64,000 nucleotides of DNA from Nonomuraea basaltis (GTDB taxonomy: Bacteria; Actinomycetota; Actinomycetes; Streptosporangiales; Streptosporangiaceae). Numbering within the stretch: position 1 is the stretch's first letter; the number at the start of each line of letters is the position of its first letter. Positions 27,835 to 36,967 of the stretch are shown here, one piece after another. The stretch spans positions 44,939 through 108,938 of the forward strand of contig NZ_VCJS01000015.1 in the NCBI RefSeq assembly GCF_005893125.1. Direction: 5' to 3'. The position numbers and the translations under genes were made by a program. The notes beneath the pieces were generated by a model that was not told the origin of the DNA, made no database searches, and saw nothing but the letters and a program-made list of their open reading frames with translations.

Positions 27835-28742
27835 GCGTCGAGCGTAGCCTTGAGCGCCTCGTCGATCGGCGTGGGCGCCACGCCGAAGGTGCGCTGGAAG
27901 GCCGCCGAGTCGAGCACGTAGGGCGAGGTGAACTGGTATCGGGTGTGCCGCAGCTCGCCGATCATGGGCGAGAACAGGCCCACCGCCCGCAGCACCGGCC
28001 AGGGCAGCTGCGTCATCCGGGGTGCGGGGCGGCCGAGCAGCGCGGCCATCCGCTCCCCCATCTGCCGGAAGGTCAGCGGCTCTGCCGTGGGCACGTGCCA
28101 GGGCCTGCCCCAGGCCCGCTCGTCGCGGCCGGCCGTGATCAGCGCGTCGGCGACGTCGGGCAGGTAGGTCCAGCTGTGCGGCACGTCGGCCGGAAAGATG
28201 AGCTGGATGGTCTTGCCCGCCTTGAGCGGCGGGATGAACCGGTCGCCCAGGTAGGACTGGTCGGTGGCGCCGGGCCCGAAGTAGTCCGAGCCGCGCACTT
28301 CGGTCACCCGGATCCGGCCGGCCTCGTGGGCGGCCAGCGCGTCGGCCCACATCTTCGTCCGCACCTGGGCCTTGGGGTTGGTGGAGGCGAGCGGGAGGTC
28401 CTCGGTCATCGGGACCGAGACCGGCCCGTACGGGTAGAGGTTGCCGAGCATCGCGTAGACGGCGCCGCTCGCCTCGGCGGCGGCCAGGAACGACTCGGCC
28501 ATCGGCGGCCAGTCGGTGAGCCAGCGGTGGTACTGCGGGTTGACGCAGTTGTAGAGGACGTCGGCCCCCTTGGCGACCTCGATGAGCCGGGCCTTGTCGG
28601 CCACGTCGGCAGCGACCTTGATCGTCCCGGCGGGGCCGCGGCCCGAGCGGGTCACGACGGTGACCTCGTACCCCTGGGCGACGAGCTTGGTGGCCACGTG
28701 GGTGCCGACCTGGCCGGAACCCACGACGATGTGCTTACCCAT
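27831..28742 (-). CDS. NAD-dependent epimerase/dehydratase (atypical SDR)
   Basis: 303 residues. Nucleotide-binding loop GSGQVGTHVATKL at residues 8-20, then a NAD-type Rossmann core. NLYPYGP replaces the classic YxxxK environment, and EVRGSDYFGPGATDQ and HSWTYLPDVADALI are typical of NAD-dependent epimerases. It begins 2 bp after the DUF2568 stop and overlaps the downstream oxidoreductase, giving a three-gene operon diverging from the TetR gene. The operon is likely controlled by that TetR through the shared operators. Confidence 0.82.
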   Translation of the reverse strand: MGKHIVVGSGQVGTHVATKLVAQGYEVTVVTRSGRGPAGTIKVAADVADKARLIEVAKGADVLYNCVNPQYHRWLTDWPPMAESFLAAAEASGAVYAMLGNLYPYGPVSVPMTEDLPLASTNPKAQVRTKMWADALAAHEAGRIRVTEVRGSDYFGPGATDQSYLGDRFIPPLKAGKTIQLIFPADVPHSWTYLPDVADALITAGRDERAWGRPWHVPTAEPLTFRQMGERMAALLGRPAPRMTQLPWPVLRAVGLFSPMIGELRHTRYQFTSPYVLDSAAFQRTFGVAPTPIDEALKATLDA

Positions 28743-28744
28743 GA

Positions 28745-29098
28745 TCAAACCTGCTTCCAGACGATGCGGAGGACCGCATTGAGAATGAAGAGCGCGTAGA
28801 AGACGACGGCGGAGGTGGCCAGGCCGGAGGCGTAGAGCGCCAGCGCGCCGCCGCCGAACCAGAGGATCTCCAGTGCGGCGCGGGCCAGGCCGGTGAGCGG
28901 GAACGTGGCGTTCACACCGCCGCCCGCTCCGAACAGCGCCCACGCGGCCACGAACAGCGCCGGGCCGCCGAGCCCGGCCAGCAGCTTGACGCCCCAGTTG
29001 GGGCTCAGCGTGAAGCCCCAGTACGCCACGGAGACCAGCACGCCGAGCTCCAGGAGGAACATCAGAAGACTGTTGGCGTTCTTGGCAAAGTGGAGCAT
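28745..29098 (-). CDS. DUF2568 (YrdB-like) membrane protein
   Basis: 117 residues with four hydrophobic helices (about 8-28, 38-58, 66-85, 93-112). The opening LLMFLLELGVLVSVAYWGF and AAWALFGAGGGVNATFPL match the DUF2568 family. Function unknown. It is the first gene of the leftward operon facing the TetR gene. Confidence 0.75.
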   Translation of the reverse strand: MLHFAKNANSLLMFLLELGVLVSVAYWGFTLSPNWGVKLLAGLGGPALFVAAWALFGAGGGVNATFPLTGLARAALEILWFGGGALALYASGLATSAVVFYALFILNAVLRIVWKQV

Positions 29099-29132
29099 TG
29101 GGGCCTCCGGGAGGTGACTGCCGTTCGCTTAC

Positions 29133-29147
29133 GAGAGCAATGCTCTC
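29133..29147. promoter_or_regulatory. Likely TetR operator 1
   Basis: Palindrome GAGAGCAATGCTCTC (arms GAGAGC/GCTCTC around 3 nt) in the 117-bp divergent intergenic region, near the DUF2568 start. Confidence 0.6.
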
Positions 29148-29168
29148 TCAAAAGAGCACGATTCGTCA

Positions 29169-29181
29169 AGAGCGGTGCTCT
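29169..29181. promoter_or_regulatory. Likely TetR operator 2
   Basis: AGAGCGGTGCTCT, the same arms with the same 3-nt spacing as operator 1, centred 35 bp away. Single half-sites AGAGCAC and GTGCTCT flank it on either side. Probably binds the product of the gene at 29216. Confidence 0.55.
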
Positions 29182-29215
29182 CGTTTCTTCGCAGTGCTCT
29201 GGTAACCTGCTGTGC

Positions 29216-29914
29216 ATGACAGCCAGCCGTACCGCCAGAGAACGGGTCAGGGCGGAACTCACCAGAGAGATTACTGACATCGCGCGCCGTCAGCTCGCCA
29301 CCGAGGGCGCCGGCGGCCTGTCGCTGCGTGCCGTGGCGCGGGAGATGGGCATGGTCTCCTCGGCCATCTACCGATATTTCGCCAGCCGCGATGACCTGCT
29401 CACCGCGTTGATCATCGACGCCTACAACGCGCTCGGGGAGACCGTGGAGCAGGCCGACGCCGGCTGCCCCCGGGAGGACTTCCTGGGCCGGTGGCTGGCC
29501 GTCTGTCACGCCGTGCGCGACTGGGCCCTGGCACACCCGCATGAGTACGCCCTGCTGTACGGCTCGCCCGTGCCGGGCTACCAGGCGCCGCAGGACACCA
29601 TCCCTGCGGCCGTGCGCGACACGATCGTGCTCGGGCACATTCTGTCGGAGGCCCACCATGCCGCGGCCCTCACCCCGGCACAGCCGGCTCCCCCTCCCCC
29701 GCCCTCGCTCCACGCGGATGCCGACACCGTCCGCGCCTTCATCCCCGACGTTCCTGACGACGTGATCTTCCGCGGCGTGACGGGGTGGACCGCCGTGTAC
29801 GGCTGGGTCAGCTTCGAGCTGTTCGGCCAGTTCAACAACGCGATCGAGGACCGCCGCACCGCCTTCGACCACTCGATGCGGCTCATGGCCGCGATGATGG
29901 GGCTTGCTCGGTGA
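29216..29914 (+). CDS. TetR/AcrR-family regulator (WHG-type)
   Basis: 232 residues. TetR helix-turn-helix in residues 15-60: GAGGLSLRAVAREMGMVSSA, then IYRYFASRDDLLTALI. The C-terminal domain with AHPHEYALLYGSPVPGYQAP and WTAVYGWVSFELFGQF is that of the WHG-domain TetR group. A Pro-rich linker (PAQPAPPPPPS) lies near residue 160. It is divergent from the DUF2568-epimerase-oxidoreductase operon, and two copies of AGAGC-N3-GCTCT between them are the likely operators, so it should repress both directions. Ligand unknown. Confidence 0.85.
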   Translation: MTASRTARERVRAELTREITDIARRQLATEGAGGLSLRAVAREMGMVSSAIYRYFASRDDLLTALIIDAYNALGETVEQADAGCPREDFLGRWLAVCHAVRDWALAHPHEYALLYGSPVPGYQAPQDTIPAAVRDTIVLGHILSEAHHAAALTPAQPAPPPPPSLHADADTVRAFIPDVPDDVIFRGVTGWTAVYGWVSFELFGQFNNAIEDRRTAFDHSMRLMAAMMGLAR

Positions 29915-29941
29915 CGAGCGGCGCAAGCCGTACAGGGGGGC

Positions 29942-30532
29942 TCAGCCGCGGGTCAGCAGCGGTACGAGGACCTCGTCCACGATCTGGACGACGAGCTCGT
30001 CCGGGATGGGCGGGCCGTTGAAGAGGAAGTGGTGGCGCAGCAGCGCGTGCCCGGCGTCGAGGCGACGCGGGGTGACGGCCTCCGGGTCGACCTCGCCGCG
30101 CTCGACGGCACGCTGGACGACCTCCTCCATCGTCTTCCTGCCCATGCCCTGGGAGGTCCTGCGCATGGAGTTCAGCGGGGACCCGCTGCTGAGCGCCTCG
30201 CCCAGCAGCCCGCGCAGCGCCTCGCCGGCGGGCCCCGACAGGGCCTGCCTGACGTGGCCCAGCAGGGCCACCAGGTCGTCGCGCAGGTTGCCGGTGTCGG
30301 GCACGGATCCGGGGAGGAGCAGCGTGTTGCGGACCGCCTCCATCACCAGCTCGATGCGGGTCGGCCAGCGCCGGTAGAGCGACGCCTTGCTGGCCCTGGC
30401 CCGCTCGGCCACGCGTTCCATGGTCAGCCCGGCGTAGCCGCTCTCGGCCAGCTCGTCGAGCGTGGCCTGGTAGATGGCGGCGCTGAGCGCCTCGCCCCGG
30501 CGGCGCGGCAGTTTGCGGTGGTCGGTGACCAT
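29942..30532 (-). CDS. TetR-family regulator of the MFS/phosphotransferase operon
   Basis: 196 residues from the ATG at 30532, which has AGGA at good distance; an in-frame ATG at 30541 adds three residues. Helix-turn-helix region GYAGLTMERVAERARASKAS followed by LYRRWPTRIELVMEA is standard TetR; the C-terminal domain is the TetR_C type found with QacR/AcrR-like efflux regulators (LLRHHFLFNGPPIPD). It is the last gene of the operon led by the MFS pump and probably represses it at the 33-bp palindrome. Confidence 0.85.
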   Translation of the reverse strand: MVTDHRKLPRRRGEALSAAIYQATLDELAESGYAGLTMERVAERARASKASLYRRWPTRIELVMEAVRNTLLLPGSVPDTGNLRDDLVALLGHVRQALSGPAGEALRGLLGEALSSGSPLNSMRRTSQGMGRKTMEEVVQRAVERGEVDPEAVTPRRLDAGHALLRHHFLFNGPPIPDELVVQIVDEVLVPLLTRG

Positions 30533-30542
30533 GGCATGCATC

Positions 30543-32900
30543 CTAGGCAGCCGACGTGACCGTGCCGGTGTCGCCGTCCACGGTGACGAGACGGCCGTCC
30601 TCGAGCACGGACGTGCCGGTGCCGGTGCCCATGACGGCCGGGATGCCGTACTCCCTGGCCACGATCGCCGCGTGCGACGCGGCGCCGCCGCTGTCCACGA
30701 CCACGGCCGCGGCCTGCTGGAACAGCGGCGTCCACGAGGGGTTCGTGTAGGGGCAGACGAGCACGTCGCCGCCGTCGAGCTTGCCGAACTCGGCCGGCTC
30801 CCTGATCACCTTGACCGGCCCGGTCGCGACGCCGCCGGCGGCGGGCGATCCGGCGACGAGCGCGTCGCCCATCTCGCGGGCGGGGAAGACCGCGGCGTGA
30901 TCGATGAGCCGCACGCCGGCCAGCTCCTCGCGCTTGACCGCCCGCGCCCGGGCGACCTCGCGCAGCCGATCCCGGTCCGCGCCCGGCAGCGTGGACGCGT
31001 CGCCGATCGACTCCAGCTCCTCCAGCCGCAGGTGGAAGACGTCCTCGGGCCGGTCGAGCACACCCGCGTCGCGCAACCGCCGCCCCAGCTCGACCAGCGA
31101 TCTGCGGAGGATGGGCTGCGGCATCGTGAAGGAGAAGTGGCTGTCCTCGCGGAAGGCCGTGCCCGCGCGGGCGGCCTCGACCCAGCGCCGCATCCTGGCG
31201 CGGCGGCGCGGGGAGCGCAGGAGCGGGTGGGCGAGCAGGCGTTCCAGCGCGTCGTCGCCCTCTTTCCGCGGGGGCGGCTCGGCGGCCAGCACCCTGATCA
31301 GCCCGAGGACGGTCTCCGGATCGTCCGACCACGTGGGCGGCGTGACGAGGATGGGGCTGGCGGTCTCGCGGTGGCCGTACTCGGCCATGAACTCCTCGAA
31401 CGCGGCCCGGAACTCGGCGGGCGGCGGGTCGGCGTCGAGCGCGCCGGTGCGCCTGGCCAGCTCGGCCAGCCGCGTCAGCGCCTGGTTGGCCTCGGTGGTG
31501 CGGGTGACCGCGCCGAACATCAGGCCGCCGAAGAGCTTGCCGCGGCGCAGCAGCTTGAGCGCCAGCAGCAGGCGCAGCAGCGCGAGCCCGGTGCCCGGCA
31601 GGTAGTCGATGCGCAGGCCGGCCACCGGCGCCACCAGGGCGAGCGCCTGCCGGGGCACGCGGATCAGCTCGGGCCACGGCATCGCGGCCAGGTCGCGGGC
31701 GGCCAGCTGCCGGACCGCCGCGAGGTAGTCGAGGAAGCGCCGGTCCTCGGTCCAGCGGGCCGGGTCGTACCGCCTGGCCTTGGTCACGATGCGGAACGGC
31801 GCGGCGAGCACCCCGATCGATGGGTGCGGCTTCGGCGGTATGAGGGCGTAGACGACGCCGTCCTCCTCGCGCAGGAACCCCTCGAACCCACGGCGGAGGC
31901 CGAAGGCGCCGGTCACCTTGCCCATCAACCCGGCCGGGCCGTATGGCAGCCAGGTCGTCGTGTCGATCGGGTACGGCCGCACGGGCAGGTATTCGAGCAG
32001 CACGCCGGCGAGGCGGCGCTGGATCGGGTTGAGCCTGCCGACCGGGGGCGGCGGCAGCGCGGTCATGGGCCGGGCCTGCAACAGGTGCACCCGGCCGCCC
32101 GCATAGGCCCACTCGATGTCCTGCGGGCGCCCGAAGTGGCCGGCGACCCGCCTGCCCAGGGCGGCCAGCTCCTGGACCACCGCGTCGGGCAGCCGCTCCA
32201 CGGCGGCGCCGGTCTCCCGGGCGACACCACCGCCGGCCATGCCCCGGATGACCACCTCGCGGCGGCCGGGCGTGAAGTCCACCCCGCCCGCGGCGTCGAC
32301 GACGTAGTGGTCGGGCGTGACCAGGCCGGACACGACGGCCTCACCCAGGCCGCTGCTGGCGTCGATCACGAGGTGGGTGCGGTCGCCGCTGACCGGGTTC
32401 GCGGTGAACATGACGCCCGCCGTGTCCGCCTCGACCATGCTCTGCACGACCACCGCGATGCTGACCTCGGAGTCGTGGATGGCGAGCCGGGCGCGGTAGG
32501 CGACGGCGCGGTCGGTCCAGAGCGAGCCCCAGCAGCGGCGTACCGCGTCGAGCAGGGCCTCCTCGCCGACGACGTTCAGGTAGGTGTCCTGCTGGCCGGC
32601 GAACGCGGCCCCCGGCAGGTCCTCGGCAGTGGCGCTGGACCGCACCGCCACCGGGCCCGCTCCGAGCGCGGCGTAGGCGTCGGCGATCGCCTGCCGCAGC
32701 TCGCCGGGGAGCTCGATCTGCTCGAAGTACGCCCGCGAGGTGTGGCCCTGGGCGACGAGGTCGAAGGCGTGCGTGGTGACGACGAAGCCGCCGGGGACGG
32801 GGAAGCCGTTCTTGACGAGCTCGCCCAGGTTGGCGCCCTTGCCTCCCGCCAGCACCAGGTCGCCGCGGCCGAAGCTGTTCAGGGGTGCGACGAGCTTCAC
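30543..32900 (-). CDS. PEP-synthase/rifampin-phosphotransferase-like enzyme
   Basis: 785 residues, GTG start overlapping the MFS stop. Three parts are visible. An ATP-grasp domain about 1-290 ([31 protein letters not shown], and the closing [12 protein letters not shown]). A helical central domain about 300-680 unlike PEP synthase. A C-terminal swivelling domain with the phospho-His in [20 protein letters not shown]. The order ATP-binding, central helical, His domain and the length match rifampin phosphotransferases (about 860 residues in known examples) better than true PEP synthase, which has a TIM barrel. Cotranscription with a drug-efflux-type MFS pump and TetR supports antibiotic or small-molecule phosphorylation; the substrate is inference. 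Confidence 0.75.
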   Translation of the reverse strand: MKLVAPLNSFGRGDLVLAGGKGANLGELVKNGFPVPGGFVVTTHAFDLVAQGHTSRAYFEQIELPGELRQAIADAYAALGAGPVAVRSSATAEDLPGAAFAGQQDTYLNVVGEEALLDAVRRCWGSLWTDRAVAYRARLAIHDSEVSIAVVVQSMVEADTAGVMFTANPVSGDRTHLVIDASSGLGEAVVSGLVTPDHYVVDAAGGVDFTPGRREVVIRGMAGGGVARETGAAVERLPDAVVQELAALGRRVAGHFGRPQDIEWAYAGGRVHLLQARPMTALPPPPVGRLNPIQRRLAGVLLEYLPVRPYPIDTTTWLPYGPAGLMGKVTGAFGLRRGFEGFLREEDGVVYALIPPKPHPSIGVLAAPFRIVTKARRYDPARWTEDRRFLDYLAAVRQLAARDLAAMPWPELIRVPRQALALVAPVAGLRIDYLPGTGLALLRLLLALKLLRRGKLFGGLMFGAVTRTTEANQALTRLAELARRTGALDADPPPAEFRAAFEEFMAEYGHRETASPILVTPPTWSDDPETVLGLIRVLAAEPPPRKEGDDALERLLAHPLLRSPRRRARMRRWVEAARAGTAFREDSHFSFTMPQPILRRSLVELGRRLRDAGVLDRPEDVFHLRLEELESIGDASTLPGADRDRLREVARARAVKREELAGVRLIDHAAVFPAREMGDALVAGSPAAGGVATGPVKVIREPAEFGKLDGGDVLVCPYTNPSWTPLFQQAAAVVVDSGGAASHAAIVAREYGIPAVMGTGTGTSVLEDGRLVTVDGDTGTVTSAA

Positions 32901-34273
32901 GTGGTCTCCTCGACATAGGCTTTGGTACGCAGCGGGCGCGCCGGCAGGACCAGCGCGAGGACGAAGGCCACGGCCAGCAGCGGCGCCATGGCGGCGAAGA
33001 TCGGGGGCACGGCCTCGGCGAACGCGTCACGGACGCCGTCGGGCAGGTCGGACGACCCTGTGGAGGCGATCCCGGTCCTCAAGGTGATCAGCGCTCCCAC
33101 CAGCGCGACCCCGGCCGACGCGCCGATCTGGCGCAGGAACGTGACCGACGAGGTGGCGGTGCCGAGGTCGGCGTACTCGACGGCGTTCTGCGCGGCCAGC
33201 ACCATGACCTGCATGACCAGCCCGACCCCGAGCCCGGTCAGCAGCATCGCACCCGCGAGCGCGATCGGCGAGTCCCCCGCGAGCGCGATCAGCCCGAGCC
33301 CGATCGCGGCCGCGGCGGTGCCGGCGACGGGGTACGGCTTGTACACCCCGGTCCGGGTGATCAGCCGCCCGGACACGATCGTGGTGAGGAGCACGCCGCC
33401 CATGAGCGCGGTCACCAGCAGCCCCGCCTGCGTCGCGCTGGAGCGCAGCGCGATCTGCAGGTACGCGGGCATGTAGGTGATCGTCCCGAACAGCGCGAAC
33501 CCGATGAGCAGGCTGATCGACACGGGCACCGCGAAGGCCCGGTCGCGGAACAGCCGCAGCGGGAGGATCGGGTCCTTGGCGAAGCGAGCGCTGACCAGCC
33601 ACGCCACCAGCCCGGCGGCGGCCACCAGCAGGAAGGCGGGGTTCCTGGTCTGGCCCACCATGACCACGCCCACGACGGCGACGGCCAGCGTGAGGGCGCC
33701 CGCGACGTCGAGCGGCGCCCGCGACTGCGGCCTCGGCAGGTGCAGCGTGACGCTCAGCACGATCAGAGCCAGCAGGCCGAGCGGCGGGTAGATGGCGAAG
33801 ATCCACCGCCAGCCCGGCCCGTCGATGAAGAGCCCGCCGATCAGCGGCCCGCCCACGGCGGCCACGACGTAGGCGGCGCCGATGAAGCCGAGGTAGCGGC
33901 CCCGCTCACGGGGGCTCACGACCTCTCCGATGATCGCCTGTGCGCCGATCATGAGCCCGCCGCCGCCCAGGCCCTGGATCGCGCGGAAGGCGATGAACTG
34001 CGGCATCGATGTGGCCACCGCGCACAGCACGGCGCCGGTGACGAACACGACGATGGCGACCTGCATGGTGGGCTTGCGGCCGTACCTGTCGCCGAGCTTG
34101 CCGTAGACGGGCATGACGACGGTGGCGGCGACGAGGTAGGCGCTGATCACGGCGGGCATCTGGTCGAGCCCGCCAAGGCTCCCCGCCACGGCGGGCAGCG
34201 CGGGCGCCATGATCGTCTGATCGAGCGCGCCCAGCAGCATCGCCAGTATCAGACCCGACAGCGTGAGGCGCAT
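32897..34273 (-). CDS. MFS drug-efflux transporter (DHA2-like)
   Basis: 458 residues from the ATG at 34273, which has AAGGAG 8 bp upstream; the GTG at 34279 sits too close to it. About 14 membrane helices. Motif A appears as [14 protein letters not shown] after helix 2, and motif C-like [16 protein letters not shown] in helix 5, typical of the proton-coupled DHA2 multidrug family. First gene of an operon with the phosphotransferase and TetR; transcription starts within the 33-bp palindrome region. Likely exports the same toxic compound that the enzyme modifies (inference). Confidence 0.88.
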   Translation of the reverse strand: MRLTLSGLILAMLLGALDQTIMAPALPAVAGSLGGLDQMPAVISAYLVAATVVMPVYGKLGDRYGRKPTMQVAIVVFVTGAVLCAVATSMPQFIAFRAIQGLGGGGLMIGAQAIIGEVVSPRERGRYLGFIGAAYVVAAVGGPLIGGLFIDGPGWRWIFAIYPPLGLLALIVLSVTLHLPRPQSRAPLDVAGALTLAVAVVGVVMVGQTRNPAFLLVAAAGLVAWLVSARFAKDPILPLRLFRDRAFAVPVSISLLIGFALFGTITYMPAYLQIALRSSATQAGLLVTALMGGVLLTTIVSGRLITRTGVYKPYPVAGTAAAAIGLGLIALAGDSPIALAGAMLLTGLGVGLVMQVMVLAAQNAVEYADLGTATSSVTFLRQIGASAGVALVGALITLRTGIASTGSSDLPDGVRDAFAEAVPPIFAAMAPLLAVAFVLALVLPARPLRTKAYVEETT

Positions 34274-34280
34274 GGACACC

Positions 34281-34313
34281 GCTCCTTAGAGAACGAATCG
34301 TTCTCTAAGGAGC
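34281..34313. promoter_or_regulatory. Perfect 33-bp palindromic operator
   Basis: Sixteen-base arms around a central A, with core AGAGAACGAATCGTTCTCT. All 16 base pairs match. It abuts the -10 box of the MFS promoter and ends with the AAGGAG ribosome site, so bound protein would block transcription. The TetR encoded at 29942 is the expected ligand-responsive repressor. Confidence 0.8.
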
Positions 34314-34339
34314 ATAGGATTCATTACATAGAAACGCAA
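34311..34339 (-). promoter_or_regulatory. Promoter of the MFS operon
   Basis: On the minus strand: -35 TTGCGT (34339-34334), 17-bp spacer, -10 TATGCT (34316-34311). The operator overlaps the -10 by three bases. Confidence 0.65.
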
Positions 34340-34438
34340 CGTTCACTAAACGGGCTCGACACATGCGACCACCGATGCCGCAGCCCACTAGCGGTTTCCG
34401 TAAGCTGTCCTTGCCGCCACGCGATTGAGGAGTTGCCG

Positions 34439-35062
34439 ATGACTGCCTTGCCGGAAGACAGCTGGCTCCACAGCATCCGTCCTCAGCCAAGCCGCGTCAC
34501 CGCCGAGGAGTACGAGCAACTGCCAGAAGAGATCGCCAGGTCAATCGAGATCGTGGACGGGTATGTCGTCTACTGCGAAGCTCCAACGCCTGATCATCAA
34601 ACTGCCGGCAGACGGCTGGCCAACCTCCTGGAGCGCCACGCCAGGCAGGCGATGAGTCGCGGGCACGAGTGCGTCACTGTCAACAACGACGTCGATCTGC
34701 GCCTGCGAGACGTGCCGCTGCTCAACCGCCGCCCCGACGTCGTGATGTACAGGTGCCTGGATCGGGAGCGCGGCGAGAGACTACGCGCGGAGCATGCGCT
34801 ACTTGTCGTCGAGATCGTGTCACCCGGCTCGGAAACCCAGGACACAACCGACAAGCTGGGCGAATACGCCAAGGCGGGCATCCCTCACTACTGGATCGTC
34901 CGTCTGGACCAGGCCGGCGTGTCCACCATCGAACGCTACCGGCTAGACCTCGCCTCGATGCTCTACAAGCATGTGGGAACGCTGATGAAGGAAGCCGATC
35001 CCACCCCCTCGATCACCAATCCACTACCTCTCAACATCGACTGGGCTGAGCTGCGGTTCTGA
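34439..35062 (+). CDS. Uma2 family protein (DUF820, restriction-endonuclease-like)
   Basis: 207 residues; ATG after GAGGAG. The Uma2 fold has the PD-(D/E)XK nuclease topology: N-terminal RVTAEEYEQLPEE, GYVVYCEAPTPDHQ, the Asp in RRPDVVMYR and the acidic strand HALLVVEIVSPGSE, then KLGEYAKAGIPHYWIV. Uma2 proteins occur in many copies in mycelial actinomycetes and cyanobacteria; their role is not settled, though nuclease activity is presumed from the fold. Stand-alone gene. Upstream 125 bp hold the MFS promoter and nothing else clear. Confidence 0.85.
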   Translation: MTALPEDSWLHSIRPQPSRVTAEEYEQLPEEIARSIEIVDGYVVYCEAPTPDHQTAGRRLANLLERHARQAMSRGHECVTVNNDVDLRLRDVPLLNRRPDVVMYRCLDRERGERLRAEHALLVVEIVSPGSETQDTTDKLGEYAKAGIPHYWIVRLDQAGVSTIERYRLDLASMLYKHVGTLMKEADPTPSITNPLPLNIDWAELRF

Positions 35063-35180
35063 CCGCAGAGGGCCGCAGCGCGTCCGTCGTCCCCTTGCTC
35101 GATGTTGTCAGGCCGCTCTCCGATGACCCTTATTCGAACTGTTCACGTTTCCGAATGTCGCGGGATATCGTGGACCTCGC

Positions 35181-36119
35181 ATGGATAACATCGCTGGCAT
35201 GCCAACGGAGCTGCGTGAACGTGCTGCGCTCGTGGTGCTGCTCCAGCGTCCCGGCGCGAGATGGGCCGATATCAGCCTGTCCGTCCTGGAGCAAGGAAGC
35301 GCGGTGGCCGTGCTTGCCGCCGAGATGAGGGCCCAAGAAGCGCTCTTCGAGGAAGCCGACCCGATGGAGTCAGCGATCGCGGAGGCCGGAAAGGCGCTGG
35401 CGCATTGGGAGGCGGCAGGCGTCGGCGTGCACACCTGTCTCGATGAGCATTACCCGAGCCAGCTCCGCAGCATTCACCAGATGCCGCCGATCCTCTTTTC
35501 CCGGGGGCGGCTGGCGGCCGATCACCGGGCGATCGCCGTAGTCGGCACTCGGCAGGCCAGTGAGCAGGGCCTCCGAATCGCCTTGGCGGTGGCGAGGGAT
35601 CTCGCGCTGAATGGTGTGACCGTGGTCAGCGGGCTGGCCAAGGGGATCGACACGGCTGCGCACCGGGCGGCACTCGAAGCGGGTGGCCGGACAGTGGCGG
35701 TCATCGGGACGGGGATCAACAAGTTCTACCCGGCGGAGAATCGCGGCCTGCAGGAGCGAATCAGCCAGGACGGCCTGATGATCAGCCAGTTCTGGCCAGA
35801 CGCCCCTCCCAACCAGCGGAACTTCCCCATGCGGAACGCCGTGATGAGCGGCTACGCGGCGGCCACGGTGGTCGTGGAGGCGCCGTGGAAGAGCGGGGCG
35901 AGGATTCAGGCTCGGTCGGCTCTGGAGCATGGTCGCCCGGTGGTGATGCCGGAGCAACTGCTGGAGCATGACTGGGCGCGCGAATACGCCAAGAAGCCTG
36001 GCGTTCACGTCGTTTCCAGTCTGCGTGAATTGCTCATGGTCGTGGAAAGATTGATCGCGGAACTCAACACAGACCCCGGCTCTCTTCCGGAAATCTCCGC
36101 CCTTGCCTGGAGCAACTGA
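35181..36119 (+). CDS. DprA/Smf-like DNA-processing protein
   Basis: 312 residues. The Rossmann-type SMF core is complete: ILFSRGRLAADHRAIAVVGT, TVVSGLAKGIDTAAHRAALE, TVAVIGTGINKFYPAENRGL, ISQFWPDAPPNQRNFPMRN. These are the DprA signature segments for single-strand DNA/RecA handling. It lacks the C-terminal winged-helix domain of many chromosomal DprA proteins and is followed by a ComF-like remnant rather than lying in the usual xerC/topA region. A likely accessory paralogue from an SMF-phosphoribosyltransferase pair. A possible -10 TATCGT lies 9 bp before the ATG; an alternative start is ATG 35199. Confidence 0.8.
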   Translation: MDNIAGMPTELRERAALVVLLQRPGARWADISLSVLEQGSAVAVLAAEMRAQEALFEEADPMESAIAEAGKALAHWEAAGVGVHTCLDEHYPSQLRSIHQMPPILFSRGRLAADHRAIAVVGTRQASEQGLRIALAVARDLALNGVTVVSGLAKGIDTAAHRAALEAGGRTVAVIGTGINKFYPAENRGLQERISQDGLMISQFWPDAPPNQRNFPMRNAVMSGYAAATVVVEAPWKSGARIQARSALEHGRPVVMPEQLLEHDWAREYAKKPGVHVVSSLRELLMVVERLIAELNTDPGSLPEISALAWSN

Positions 36120-36131
36120 CCCCTGGGACGT

Positions 36132-36347
36132 AGTGCGGCAGCGCGTCTCTCTGCAAGCTCACTACCTACGCAACCCGCTCATATCCGCGCCAGCGTCTGC
36201 TACGTCTGCCGCGGTCCGGCCGGAGCGGAGTGGAGCCGCTGTTACACATGTGACCAGCATCTGAAGGCGGCGCAGGCTTCTGTGGTCGATGCGATGGTTC
36301 CGATCTCATATGCAGTCAAGGGGCGGCAGCACTGCCCGCACGTTTAG
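36132..36347 (+). pseudogene. N-terminal remnant of a ComF-like phosphoribosyltransferase
   Basis: A frame without a good start reads RASVCYVCRGPAGAEWSRCY followed by TCDQHLKAAQASVVDAMVP and ISYAVKG, then TAG at 36345. The two CxxC pairs and the PISYAVKG strand match the zinc-ribbon start of ComF-type phosphoribosyltransferases. The catalytic PRPP-binding part is absent: the frame ends after about 50 recognisable residues, where the oppositely oriented ATPase gene begins (overlap 36316-36347). It probably formed a pair with the DprA-like gene just upstream. Confidence 0.6.
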
Positions 36348-36831
36348 CCAGGACCGCGTCCGCCAGCCGATCCGAGACCGGTTCGGGAGCGGATAGGCCA
36401 GGGGAAGGAGGGACGGCCGGGATGGCGCACCAGACGGTACGGCCAAGCCCGCAGCCGTGCTCCCGGACTCCCCAGTCCTGGGAGATCTCACTGATGATCA
36501 GCAGTCCGCGGCCGTCTTCCGCCTCCGGCTCCTGGCGGATGTGGGGCGCGGTGAACGTGGAACCGGGGTCACGTACCTCCACGTAGACCATCCCCTCTGC
36601 CACGGCGATGGTGAGGCCGATGAGGTCGTACGGCCTGGCATTGGAGTGCCGGAGCGCGTTCGTCAGAAGCTCGGACGCGGCCAGCACGACATCGTCGACG
36701 GAGGGGTGGTCGTCTCCCAGCCACCTGCGGACCTCGGAACGTGCGTGCGAGACGGACTCGCGAATGCCCGCCACATGGATCGAGCCGATGACCCTCGGCT
36801 CCGGGCTCGCTGCTTTCATGTCTTCACCCAC
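36316..36831 (-). CDS. Anti-sigma-factor-like ATP-binding protein (RsbW/SpoIIAB fold)
   Basis: 171 residues from GTG 36831, or 167 from ATG 36819; neither has a strong ribosome site. GHKL fold: N-box ASELLTNALRHSNARP with the Mg-binding Asn, VYVEVRDPGS (G1 box Asp), EAEDGRGLLIISEISQDWGV (G2 region), and GRTVWCAIPA at the end. Such single-domain kinases regulate sigma factors or sit beside XRE/DUF397 regulators in actinomycetes. Here it diverges from an XRE-DUF397 pair, the standard arrangement of this developmental-type trio. Confidence 0.85.
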   Translation of the reverse strand: MGEDMKAASPEPRVIGSIHVAGIRESVSHARSEVRRWLGDDHPSVDDVVLAASELLTNALRHSNARPYDLIGLTIAVAEGMVYVEVRDPGSTFTAPHIRQEPEAEDGRGLLIISEISQDWGVREHGCGLGRTVWCAIPAVPPSPGLSAPEPVSDRLADAVLAKRAGSAAAP

Positions 36832-36967
36832 TCGAAGAAGTCGGCCTCAATCTGCCTTTCCACCATCTCAAGATTTAGCTACAGTGGGTAGTCAATTGAC
36901 TTCGATATGACATCAACCGTTCCAGTGAAACCTTCGTTGAAACGGTGGCGATCCCCCGGGAGGTCAG

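Noticed and set aside
30543..32900. Canonical PEP synthase (ppsA)
   Set aside because: Central region lacks the PEP/pyruvate TIM-barrel features and the His domain is at the very C-terminus, as in rifampin-phosphotransferase-type proteins.
30474..32918. Plus-strand ORF of about 814 codons opposite the phosphotransferase-like gene
   Set aside because: Antisense shadow; repetitive Arg/Gly/His/Gln composition, no motif, and the minus strand holds a clear multi-domain enzyme.
36132..36347. A functional small zinc-ribbon protein after the DprA-like gene
   Set aside because: No start codon with a ribosome site, and the sequence matches only the beginning of a longer ComF-like protein, so a remnant is more likely.
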